19,335 bases of DNA from Eubacterium sp. CAG:180 (GCA_000432435.1 HF993124.1:1-19335); one strand, 5' to 3'. Positions 6,462-13,253 are shown, numbered from the stretch's first letter. Made by a program: numbers and translations. Notes: generated by a model not told the origin, from the sequence alone.

Positions 6462-8409
6462 TATTATTCTCCTTGTTGTTTGAAATTTCTGACAAATCCA
6501 TTTGATTTAACTGGAATATTAAATATTTCTTGATTTCCAATTCAAAAGCACTTTGATCAAGTTTTGAGTAATCTGTTTTTGCATAACGTTCCCAACAGCA
6601 TTCATCAGTTCCATCTAAGCATTGCCAAATTCCTATGTTGGGATCATCAATGGTCCGTTTGAATGATTTGATCCATCGTTCTTTCGCTTCAAGCGCCTTT
6701 GAACCATCGGGAATCCTTCCAACGCCTTTTTTCCACTTGTAACCATCGTCTTTCCAGTTTCCTAAATATGTGGGTATTTCTTTATCGTGGGGCTCTTGAG
6801 CTTTAAACAACATTATACACGGAACAGTTCCAATAGGTCTAAAAAGTTCAATAGGCATACTCATAACAGCCACCAAAGTATGTTTCTGCATGATTTGCTG
6901 CCTCATAAGCTTATTTTCCTCGGCATATGCACACGCAATAGGAATGATGGAACACACTAAACTTCCTTTTTCAACGGTGTCGCATAAGAAATCAACAAAT
7001 TGTAACGGCGAATAAATAGAACCACTGTAAGGCGGATTTATCATCCCAACAGTTGGCTTTTTGCTCCTTAAAGATTCTTGGTGATCAAAGCATGAACCAT
7101 AATACATATTAGCTTTTCCGTCGCCACGCAAAATCATATTAGAGCAACCTAGCGAAAACATTAATTTATCGTCGTCACAACCGATTAGACGGCTTGTTTT
7201 TATTTTTTCTTTTTCATCCTCCGAATTGGGAAATTTTTCGGCAAGTTTAAACATGCGGTTCATTGCAGAAACCAAAAATCCGCCTGTGCCAGAACACGGA
7301 TCAAGAACAACATCGTCTATTTGCAAGTTAACCAAATCGCAGAACAACTCTGTGATGTGAGGAGGAGTTAGTACAATTCCACTTGATTGGTCACCCTTAG
7401 CATATCTCAAAAATTCACTATAAAATTTGCCAATAATATCAAGAGAAAAGTCACCCTGCATACACGGGTATACTTTGGCTTTCAATGTATCCAAAACAGA
7501 ACGAAGAACACGTGCATTGTCTTTGAGCATGCCCGGCTGATTAAAGACATCCTTAAACCGCGTAAGAACCATAGAAAACTTAAAAGAGTCTTGAACTTTT
7601 AATTCTTCCAACTCTGTTTCCATAGAATCACCCAATAATTTTAGCAGTTTCTTCTCAGAAATTTTCTTATCGCGATAACTATTTATGAAAACAGGATCAC
7701 GCAAAACCAAAAGCAATCCACTTATAAGCAAACTTCTGTCAATAGGAGGAACACTTGCATCATAAAGAGTTTGATTCAAATCTTGGGCAACACTTAGGGC
7801 GTCTTTTTCCAAAATAGTTCTCTTGATAGTGTTTATTGAATCAAATGCTTGTGTATATTCTTTGTACGACAAAATGGAATGAATGTTCAAATTTACAAAT
7901 GGTCCTTTTTCGTCCTCAATATGTAAGCGTCCTTTTTCCCAAGCAAAAGTATCTATTCTATAATTATCTGGTGTACCGCTGACAGCGATGGCAATCACAT
8001 CGTAATTAGCAGACAAATACTTGGCGTAATGTAAAGCACCTTCCACGGAATACCTGCTAATAACTTTAGAATCTCGAACAAGGATTCCTTCTTCTCGCAA
8101 TTTTTTGCTACTATGATTTGCAATTTTAGGCTTACATTCAACAACAATAGCCAAATTATTATGGGTGTTGATGATAATAAATTCAGGCTTGCCAAAATCA
8201 GCATTGTCTGTCCATAAAATATCAGGATTCGCATTACACTTTGAAGCATGTTGAAACAGTTCAAGCAATTCACTATTTTGCTTATAACTATCCTGCTCAT
8301 AAACAATAAGATGATTTTCATCTTCACTTACAGAAGGAAGTGGGAATCCAGAAAAGTTAAGCTGTTGTCTTAAAAAATCTACAATTGGTTGTTCCATGAT
8401 TTTTGCCAT
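6445..8409 (-). CDS. BcgI-like fused endonuclease and N6-adenine methyltransferase (type IIB/IIG RM subunit)
   Basis: The protein has 654 residues. An N-terminal nuclease-like domain (about 60-150) contains GKPEFIIINTHNNLAIVVEC and K93, a PD-(D/E)xK arrangement with E76, E91 and K93. Residues about 180-340 form the helical HsdM-type N-terminal region. The methyltransferase follows, with SGIVLTPPHITELF (343-356), SAM motif DPCSGTGGFL (370-379) and catalytic NPPY (458-461), typical of N6-adenine modification. A fused nuclease and methyltransferase of this length with a separate two-domain specificity subunit matches BcgI-type systems, which methylate and cut at bipartite sites. No HsdR-type helicase is nearby, which argues against type I. 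The start ATG lies 9 bases after GGAGG. The gap to the AbiEii pseudogene is 45 bases, with no convincing promoter, so it may be read from the AbiE promoter. Confidence 0.85.
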   Translation of the reverse strand: MAKIMEQPIVDFLRQQLNFSGFPLPSVSEDENHLIVYEQDSYKQNSELLELFQHASKCNANPDILWTDNADFGKPEFIIINTHNNLAIVVECKPKIANHSSKKLREEGILVRDSKVISRYSVEGALHYAKYLSANYDVIAIAVSGTPDNYRIDTFAWEKGRLHIEDEKGPFVNLNIHSILSYKEYTQAFDSINTIKRTILEKDALSVAQDLNQTLYDASVPPIDRSLLISGLLLVLRDPVFINSYRDKKISEKKLLKLLGDSMETELEELKVQDSFKFSMVLTRFKDVFNQPGMLKDNARVLRSVLDTLKAKVYPCMQGDFSLDIIGKFYSEFLRYAKGDQSSGIVLTPPHITELFCDLVNLQIDDVVLDPCSGTGGFLVSAMNRMFKLAEKFPNSEDEKEKIKTSRLIGCDDDKLMFSLGCSNMILRGDGKANMYYGSCFDHQESLRSKKPTVGMINPPYSGSIYSPLQFVDFLCDTVEKGSLVCSIIPIACAYAEENKLMRQQIMQKHTLVAVMSMPIELFRPIGTVPCIMLFKAQEPHDKEIPTYLGNWKDDGYKWKKGVGRIPDGSKALEAKERWIKSFKRTIDDPNIGIWQCLDGTDECCWERYAKTDYSKLDQSAFELEIKKYLIFQLNQMDLSEISNNKENNNDFSK

Positions 8410-8454
8410 TGTTAGGTTCCTCCGTTCACACTTATAGCGTGCATATCAATAGTT

Positions 8455-9348
8455 TTATTTCCACTCGTTTTCTGATGCAGTCCAATGTGCGGTGAATGCC
8501 GTGCTTTCTGCTGCTTTGATTGGTTCTGCAAGGAAAAGGTTTATTGTTTCGATTACTTTGCTGAATGTATCGGTTTTAGTATCTATCTTTCGACAAAATG
8601 CTTTCCATTTCTTTTGCATTGCATCATTTTCGGCAAAAGCCATAACCTGCTCAAATTGTTCTATCGTAAAGGCGTGTCCACGGTTTTCAAAAGTCTTTTT
8701 AAGTGATTTTGTCAGCGTTGCACCGTCAAAATCGAACTTATTGGCAAGATAATAAATATCATAATAATCTTTCATTCTGCTTGAAAATTCCAATAAATCG
8801 AGAATTGCATCAAGCTTTTCGGCAATTGTTGTTTCCAGCGAATATGTATTTACAGTCGGAGAAATGAAATCGTCAAGCTGTGTTGGAATTTTTCACTTTT
8901 CCTGTTTAGGCACGATGACATCGCCAACGCCGAAATCAATGCTGAAAGGTGTTCTTGTATTCTTGATGTGTGCAACAAGTGATGCACCGATACCGGCATA
9001 TTTTTTTGCAACAGCAATGGGAGCAACATCTGTTATCTCAAATGTAACAAATTCATTTTCAGTAGGTGTTGCGATAATTTCTTCAAGCACAACTCGCAGT
9101 TGTTCAGGAGTGTTCGGCATTTGTCGAAGAAAAAAATCAACATCGACTGTAACTCTGCTGTCAAATTCGGTAAGCGAATAGATAAATAATCCGCCTTTAA
9201 GAACAAAATTTTCTGCATATTTTGATTTTTTAAGTCTGCGCAAAAATTCTTCCTGACAAAAGAGTTGTAAGGAAAGTTGATAACTTCTTCCACTTGCCTG
9301 CGCCTTATTCTTTAATCGAGTAAGCACAGACGCTGCAATATCAGCCAT
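8455..9348 (-). pseudogene. abiEii: AbiEii-type nucleotidyltransferase toxin, interrupted by an in-frame TGA
   Basis: One continuous frame of 298 codons encodes an AbiEii toxin but for a TGA at 8893-8895 (codon 152). The first part (151 residues) has the nucleotidyltransferase core: FVLKGGLFIYSL (48-59) and SRVTVDVDF (64-72) with D69 and D71. After the stop the same frame continues with IPTQLDDF, ETTIAEKLDAILDLLEF and RMKDYYDIYYL, which are the second-half conserved K and D motifs. Codons on both sides stay in register, so this is a point nonsense change (for example from CGA or AGA Arg), not a frameshift. The toxin is probably dead; an ATG at 8793 could at most give a C-terminal fragment lacking the active site. 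The start overlaps the antitoxin gene by 8 bases, as in intact AbiE pairs. Read-through or sequencing error are alternatives. Confidence 0.85.
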
Positions 9349-9946
9349 TTAGCAATACCTCCATCAGTTCGGTAACCTTTTTATACACACGAAGTTTTTT
9401 AGCATAAACAGAAAGATTATTCAGATTCTTTTTGTCGTCTTTTACATAAGCGTTAATGGCCTTGTTGAAAATTTCGTTATCTAATCTTGAACGATATTTG
9501 AAACAATCACATATTGTTCGCTCACGGTCATATACAGGCAGCTCAACTCCATTGAAGTTGTCGGTGATTTTCCCAAGTTCATACAACTCAGGCTGCATAT
9601 AATAAGGTTGAATAGCAAGCGAATCGACTTTTAGCTTTGTTCTTGACATTGAACGAGGTACAGCTATTGACCATTTTCGTGGTGCAAAGTCGCTGTAACC
9701 ACAGTGAAACAACGCAGATTCAACACAAACTATTCCTTTTGGGATGAGTGTTGCAAGCAATTGTTCTTCTGAAGAAACACATTGTTCGGCAAGCTGATAG
9801 TATCCGTGTCGTACACGATTAAGAAAGCCTGCGTTACACAGGTTTACGACATCAACAGCTCTGATTCCGGCAGCGACAAAGTCGGCAGATTTTGCAATGC
9901 CATTATTGTCTACAACTACTTCTTTTGCTCGCTCTTGAAGATTCAC
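9341..9946 (-). CDS. abiEi: AbiEi-family antitoxin (type IV toxin-antitoxin)
   Basis: The protein has 201 residues and starts at GTG 9946, behind AAGGAAGAGGG. Residues about 13-52 form a winged-helix DNA-binding domain (IAKSADFVAAGIRAVDVVNL, then RVRHGYYQL). About 60-200 match the AbiEi antitoxin C-terminal domain, with VESALFHCGYSDFAPRKWSI and DRERTICDCFKYR. AbiEi neutralises AbiEii without binding it stably and represses its own operon. The gene is first in the minus-strand defence operon and overlaps the toxin gene. It appears intact although its toxin is broken, as expected if the antitoxin side is lost later or is kept as a regulator of the downstream restriction-Shedu genes. Confidence 0.87.
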   Translation of the reverse strand: MNLQERAKEVVVDNNGIAKSADFVAAGIRAVDVVNLCNAGFLNRVRHGYYQLAEQCVSSEEQLLATLIPKGIVCVESALFHCGYSDFAPRKWSIAVPRSMSRTKLKVDSLAIQPYYMQPELYELGKITDNFNGVELPVYDRERTICDCFKYRSRLDNEIFNKAINAYVKDDKKNLNNLSVYAKKLRVYKKVTELMEVLLNG

Positions 9947-9975
9947 TCATTCACCCTCTTCCTTAAATAAAATTC

Positions 9976-10077
9976 ACGCACAGCGAACACGTAATTGTGT
10001 GCTGATTTTATTATACCTGAGACAACTAAAAAAAACAATTAAAATTTACGCACATTTTTTGAAATGTGTGCGTAAAA
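9976..10077 (-). promoter_or_regulatory. Promoter of the defence operon with candidate AbiEi operators
   Basis: On the minus strand, TTGTTT (10033-10038) and TATAAT (10010-10015) are separated by 17 bases. The heptamer ACGCACA occurs at 9976-9982 and 10048-10054, and its near complement TGTGCGT at 10067-10073. The last two form an inverted repeat TTTACGCACAT/ATGTGTGCGTAAA just upstream of the -35. Repeats flanking the promoter fit AbiEi autorepression; binding is inferred. Confidence 0.6.
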
Positions 10078-10089
10078 TTAAAATACATC

Positions 10090-10173
10090 TTGCAAGGCAA
10101 AAAGATATCAAGTATAATATAAATGTAAAACCAATCCGGTTGCGATTATTCTTTTCTTGCAACCATCGGTTTT
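10090..10173 (+). promoter_or_regulatory. Outward promoter followed by an imperfect hairpin (possible small RNA)
   Basis: TTGCAA (10090-10095) and TATAAT (10113-10118) are 17 bases apart on the plus strand. A few bases beyond the expected start, AAACC (10128-10132) and GGTTGC (10138-10143) face GCAACC (10159-10164) and GGTTT (10168-10172). The unit could make a short structured RNA or be the remains of a lost gene. No protein is supported between 9947 and 10357. Confidence 0.35.
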
Positions 10174-10284
10174 ATCGCACCTGATAAGAAAATGATAAAT
10201 TCTCGTCATACAGGTATGATAATATGGATTATCAAAATACTGCGAAGACTACACGATGCATTTTATAAACAAAATGTGTTAGTC

Positions 10285-10357
10285 TTTGTAGAGTGGAAAT
10301 AAATCGAAAAAGTCTGAACCCCTAGTAATATCAAGGGTTTCAAGGTTTTCAAAGAGC
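10285..10357. repeat. att-like direct repeat, right copy
   Basis: This is the ungapped partner of 4090-4162 (65/73 identical, 21-bp identical core at 10322-10342). It sits at the junction between the AT-rich defence island and DNA that carries the end of a truncated membrane-protein gene, and so marks the right border of the inserted material. Confidence 0.75.
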
Positions 10358-10510
10358 ACTTTGTGGTACGCATACCCGTGGAGAGATTCCGGAATTTATC
10401 TTTTCTATGTGATTTTGGCGGTAGCGGTTCCGATTGTAATCAAGGATATTTCAAATAAAGTGATTTTGCATGCAAACAGTCGCAAAAATATGTCCGCCGA
10501 GGAAAAATAA
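10292..10510 (+). pseudogene. C-terminal remnant of a membrane-protein gene cut at the right att site
   Basis: The frame is open from just after an in-frame TAG at 10289-10291 to TAA at 10508-10510. From about 10364 it reads as a plausible protein end: WYAYPWRDSGIY, a hydrophobic helix LFYVILAVAVPIVI, then a charged tail ending in SAEEK. No start codon or ribosome binding site precedes it; the upstream part is the att repeat. A terminator follows at 10562. It therefore looks like the tail of a chromosomal integral-membrane gene whose 5' part was separated by the integration. An acyltransferase-type membrane enzyme is one possibility, but the fragment is too short to assign. Confidence 0.5.
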
Positions 10511-10561
10511 ACGTAAAATCACACGGCTTCGATTTTCCGCTTGATATGAACACACTTGCTC

Positions 10562-10598
10562 AAGGGCTTCGTAAAACGGAGCCCTTATTGTTTATTTT
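10562..10598 (+). terminator. Terminator after the membrane-gene remnant
   Basis: AAGGGCTTCG and CGGAGCCCTT (10562-10586) form a 10-bp stem with a TAAAA loop and one G-T pair, followed by a T-rich run. It isolates the sigma-factor module downstream. Confidence 0.75.
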
Positions 10599-10642
10599 GC
10601 GATACCGCATTTTGCGGACTCCGATAAATTTTTAAATAATGC

Positions 10643-10672
10643 GGACAGTTTACTCTTCAATTTCGTCTTAAT
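10643..10672 (+). promoter_or_regulatory. Candidate ECF-sigma promoter P1
   Basis: GGACAG at 10643-10648 and CGTCTTAAT at 10664-10672 are separated by 15 bases. The same pair with the same 15-base spacing recurs at 10827-10856. GGACAG/CGTCTT is unlike a sigma-A promoter and fits an ECF-type one. It stands before the 35-codon gene. Recognition by the ECF factor encoded at 11533 is inferred. Confidence 0.65.
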
Positions 10673-10715
10673 AGGTGAAACGCGCTTCAATAACTTTTAA
10701 GAGGAAATTTGAATT

Positions 10716-10823
10716 ATGGATAAAATTGTTTTAATTCAGTTCGCCGACGGAGTTGTGCGGATAATAGCGTTACTTTGCATGTCGTTTGGGTGTGTAATCG
10801 CAAGTAAAAATAAATTGAAATAA
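10716..10823 (+). CDS. 35-residue predicted single-pass membrane peptide
   Basis: ATG 10716 follows GAGGAA (10701-10706) by 9 bases; the frame ends at TAA 10821-10823. The peptide begins MDKIVLIQFADG and has a hydrophobic stretch VVRIIALLCMSFGCVIA with two cysteines and a basic tail (SKNKLK), so it is probably a small inner-membrane protein with one helix. It is expressed from P1, and its stop codon lies directly against the -35 of the second ECF promoter. I know no family. A signal or feedback peptide for the sigma-factor module is an attractive guess. Support comes from the start site and promoter, not from homology. Confidence 0.6.
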   Translation: MDKIVLIQFADGVVRIIALLCMSFGCVIASKNKLK

Positions 10824-10826
10824 TAC

Positions 10827-10856
10827 GGACAGTTTTTATTTTGAATTCGTCTTAAT
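10827..10856 (+). promoter_or_regulatory. Candidate ECF-sigma promoter P2
   Basis: GGACAG at 10827-10832, 15 bases, then CGTCTTAAT at 10848-10856. The flanking TAAT.CGGACAGTTT and TTCGTCTTAAT are shared with P1. It drives the unknown gene and the sigma-factor gene, which suggests autoregulation. Confidence 0.65.
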
Positions 10857-10895
10857 GAACGAAGAGTGTTTCAAAGCTTTTAAAGGGGAATGTTT

Positions 10896-11540
10896 ATGCT
10901 TAGAAAAACCATAAAAAACATAGCGCTTCTTGATTTGCAAAATTTTACTGCCGAGGCGTTAAGGGAAATCAAGAAAATCGAGAGTTGTGCGATGCTTCTT
11001 ATTCCGAAAAATGCGAGTGATGAATGGAAAAATGCCTATGCCAAGATAACAATCCGAAATGTTGCAAGCATTATAGAGGTCAGCTACAGCAAATACAGCG
11101 TTTTAAACGGAATGGTTACATTAAACGATAAAAATGTTTCCGATGATTGCCTCTATATTGTCAACGGCATTGTTATTCTTGAGACCGTTGAAAAGATTCC
11201 GGATTTGTGCGTGAACGGGCTTCTGCTTAAAAGAAAAAAGTCATGCTATGAGATGACGCGAATGAACGGCAGAAGTGTTGAGGTTGAGGATAACGTCGTA
11301 ATAAAGCCTTACCCTAACACCATCGAAATCGACGGCGATACGGTGAGGAGCTTCGATTACAATACATTGGTGGCCGCAGGCAACAATGTCGATATTGACA
11401 ATAACATGACCGAGCAAATGCTCTCCGATAAAAAGATAACATTTGCGGCAGGCAACGAGGTAAAATGCGGCAAAAATATTTTGGGCTATGTTAAAGTCAA
11501 TTCAACCGTAGGCAACAAAATCACGGAAAAAAATGAATAA
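10896..11540 (+). CDS. Conserved-looking protein of unknown function, cotranscribed with ECF sigma factor
   Basis: An ATG at 10890 lies only 1 base after AAAGGGGA, so ATG 10896, with a 7-base spacing, is the better start; the product has 214 residues. No membrane segment or signal peptide is visible, so it is probably cytoplasmic. Residues 1-60 (LRKTIKNIALLDLQNFTAEA onward, then LLIPKNASDEW) look helical with short strands. About 70-205 is a run of short beta strands with repeated N/D turns (VTLNDKNVSDDCLYIVNGIV, VEVEDNVVIKPYP, VKCGKNILGYVKVN), suggesting a beta-solenoid-like fold as in polymer-forming proteins. It overlaps the sigma-factor start by 8 bases, so the two are translationally coupled. 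It may regulate or sense for the sigma factor; it does not resemble a known membrane anti-sigma factor. No family is recognised. Confidence 0.75.
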   Translation: MLRKTIKNIALLDLQNFTAEALREIKKIESCAMLLIPKNASDEWKNAYAKITIRNVASIIEVSYSKYSVLNGMVTLNDKNVSDDCLYIVNGIVILETVEKIPDLCVNGLLLKRKKSCYEMTRMNGRSVEVEDNVVIKPYPNTIEIDGDTVRSFDYNTLVAAGNNVDIDNNMTEQMLSDKKITFAAGNEVKCGKNILGYVKVNSTVGNKITEKNE

Positions 11541-12039
11541 CATTGAACTGTTTAACCAAATTTATGAAAAGTATTATAAAAGCATAGTTTCGTATTTTTC
11601 AAGGCGATTTGACAGCGACGAGGCAGAGGATTTGGCTCAAATCACCTTTATGAAGTTGTGGGGTTATCTGCCGACGCTCGGTTACATCAAAAAAGAAAAG
11701 TCTTTGATTTTTAAAATCGCAAAGAATGTGCTTGCCGACAGACTTCGTAAAAACAATTTTGCCGACTCGCTTGATGAGCTTGAAAGCATTAAATGTCTTG
11801 AGGTGTTTGATGATATCACATCTGTTGAAATTCAGCAGATACTTTTGAAAATGAGCGAGCTCGACCGAGAAATAGTGACTCTTAAAAGCTACGGCTGGTC
11901 GAGCAGAGAGATCGGCAAGATAAAAAATATGCCGTCGTCAACGGTCAGAAACAGGCTGGCTGCGCTTAAAAAGCAAATTGAAAAGGAGCTCGGCGAGCCT
12001 TGCGGACGTCGAAAGCACCATAATACATATAAGACCTAA
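11533..12039 (+). CDS. ECF (group IV) RNA polymerase sigma factor
   Basis: The protein has 168 residues. Region 2 spans about 5-45, with FNQIYEKYYKSIVSYFSRRF and DEAEDLAQITFMKLW. Region 4 spans about 105-155, with MSELDREIVTL, the helix-turn-helix SSREIGKIKNMPSSTVRNRL, and a basic tail. There is no region 3, as in the ECF class. It directs RNA polymerase to promoters with a distinct -35/-10; two candidates with identical 15-base spacing lie upstream of this operon. No typical zinc-binding or membrane anti-sigma gene follows; a terminator comes at once. Control must therefore come from the upstream partner, the 35-residue membrane peptide or elsewhere. Confidence 0.9.
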   Translation: MNNIELFNQIYEKYYKSIVSYFSRRFDSDEAEDLAQITFMKLWGYLPTLGYIKKEKSLIFKIAKNVLADRLRKNNFADSLDELESIKCLEVFDDITSVEIQQILLKMSELDREIVTLKSYGWSSREIGKIKNMPSSTVRNRLAALKKQIEKELGEPCGRRKHHNTYKT

Positions 12040-12040
12040 G

Positions 12041-12072
12041 AGCTGTCGGGCTATATGTCCGACGGCTTTTTT
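12041..12072 (+). terminator. Terminator of the ECF sigma operon
   Basis: AGCTGTCGG (12041-12049) pairs with CCGACGGCT (12059-12067), with one G-T pair, and is followed by a run of six T. Confidence 0.85.
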
Positions 12073-12087
12073 GTACAGAGATGTTTA

Positions 12088-12116
12088 TTGATATTTGCTG
12101 TTCTTTTTGATATTAT
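12088..12116 (+). promoter_or_regulatory. Sigma-A-like promoter for the kinase-like gene
   Basis: TTGATA (12088-12093) and TATTAT (12111-12116) are separated by 17 bases, about 90 bases upstream of the start codon, leaving a rather long leader without an obvious structure. Confidence 0.5.
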
Positions 12117-12206
12117 ATTTTTAAAACATAAATGTGTAAATCGGTACGTCGAAAACATACGGGTATTAACAAAGTTGAAAAACAGTGTGAAAAAGGGGAG
12201 GTACCT

Positions 12207-13169
12207 ATGCAGCAAAAAACAGTCAGCAAATACACAAAAGAACAGACATGCGAATTTGCAAAGGAAGTGCTTTTCAGACATTACGGGAGCCGAGCAACGC
12301 AGATTAAATACATAGGCGGCGGCTCCTTCGGATATGTTTACAAGGCCGAATTGCCCGTGATGCCGTACATTCTTACGGTAAAGGCCTGCCGCGTCGCCGG
12401 TATGCAGCATAATGAGAGCGCCGCGCTGAAAAAGCTTGCCGAAAGCTCGCTGGTTCATATTCCCAAGGTCTATTTTACCTTTGACGCAACCGACGAAATC
12501 CCCATGGATTTTATAATTGAGGAATTTGTGAACGGAACAGACTGCTTCACCGACTTTTCGAAATTGTTTTTAAGCAAAAAAAGAAAAGCGAAATTTGCAG
12601 ATGAAATAGCGGATTGTCTTGCAAATTGGCACAGCGTTACCTGCAACAAATTCGGCAGCCTCGATTTCCCCGAGTACGATAATTGGCTTGATTTTTACCG
12701 ACCGTTTGCGCAGGATATTTTACAGACCGCCGCAGAGCTTAACAGAAAAAAACGGCTGAAGGACAGCACGCTTAATGTTATGCAAACGGCGTGGAAAAAT
12801 TTTGATTACATTTTCAGCGAGCCCGTAAAAGAGGCGTCTCTTATCCACGGCGATTTGAATGTTATGAATGTAATGTCCGATAAAAGACTTAATATCACCG
12901 CGATAATCGACCCCCTTGAGTGCAAGTGGGCTGACAAAGAATTTGATTTGTTCCAGCTGAGAAACCTGACCGGGGAGTGCTTCGGGCTTTACGAAGCATA
13001 TAAAAGGAAATATCCCGTTTCGGAAAAGTGTGATTTGAAGTGCGCGTTTTATGCGGTTTATCACGAGGTGTATTGCCTTATTTCAACCGGAACAAACACC
13101 GAAATCATACTTGCAGCGGCAGTCAAGAGACTGAAGAGGGAGCTTAAAAAAGCCGGCATTACATCTTGA
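12207..13169 (+). CDS. Aminoglycoside phosphotransferase (APH)-family small-molecule kinase
   Basis: The product has 320 residues from ATG 12207, which follows GGGGAGGT; an earlier in-frame ATG at 12132 lacks a ribosome binding site. Residues about 32-50 hold a nucleotide-binding loop (IKYIGGGSFGYVYKAEL) and a VKAC strand. The catalytic loop is HGDLNVMN at 214-221 (D216), and the metal-binding segment IIDPLECKWADKEFDLF has D235. This is the protein-kinase-like fold of APH and choline/fructosamine kinases, which transfer phosphate to a hydroxyl of a small molecule. The substrate cannot be told: antibiotic resistance is possible but metabolic kinases share these motifs. It stands alone between terminators and a new promoter. 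Confidence 0.82.
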   Translation: MQQKTVSKYTKEQTCEFAKEVLFRHYGSRATQIKYIGGGSFGYVYKAELPVMPYILTVKACRVAGMQHNESAALKKLAESSLVHIPKVYFTFDATDEIPMDFIIEEFVNGTDCFTDFSKLFLSKKRKAKFADEIADCLANWHSVTCNKFGSLDFPEYDNWLDFYRPFAQDILQTAAELNRKKRLKDSTLNVMQTAWKNFDYIFSEPVKEASLIHGDLNVMNVMSDKRLNITAIIDPLECKWADKEFDLFQLRNLTGECFGLYEAYKRKYPVSEKCDLKCAFYAVYHEVYCLISTGTNTEIILAAAVKRLKRELKKAGITS

Positions 13170-13253
13170 AAATCCGACTCAAACGGTGATGTGAGCACAC
13201 CTGAATGTGCCGAAAACGAGCACGTAGTTAAAAACAATCTAAACAGCTTATGC

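Larger units (their letters stand above)
4090..10357. mobile_element. Defence island bounded by direct att-like repeats; probable CIME without its own integrase
   Basis: Two 73-bp direct repeats start 6195 bp apart and enclose five minus-strand genes, all phage-defence families, in AT-rich DNA. No recombinase, relaxase or excisionase is found inside. This matches a cis-mobilizable element: a segment with usable att sites that depends on the integrase of a related element. The adjacent mobilizable element ends at the left repeat, so the pair looks like a tandem accretion. A truncated membrane-protein gene lies just beyond the right repeat. The border assignment is inferred from repeats and gene content; excision has not been shown. 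Confidence 0.6.

Noticed and set aside
6445..8409. Classical type I methyltransferase subunit HsdM
   Set aside because: The N-terminal PD-(D/E)xK-like nuclease domain and the absence of any HsdR helicase in the island fit a BcgI-like type II system better.
8455..8793. C-terminal half of AbiEii as a separate functional gene
   Set aside because: Its only ATG is internal to a conserved region, has no ribosome binding site, and the fragment lacks the nucleotidyltransferase active site.
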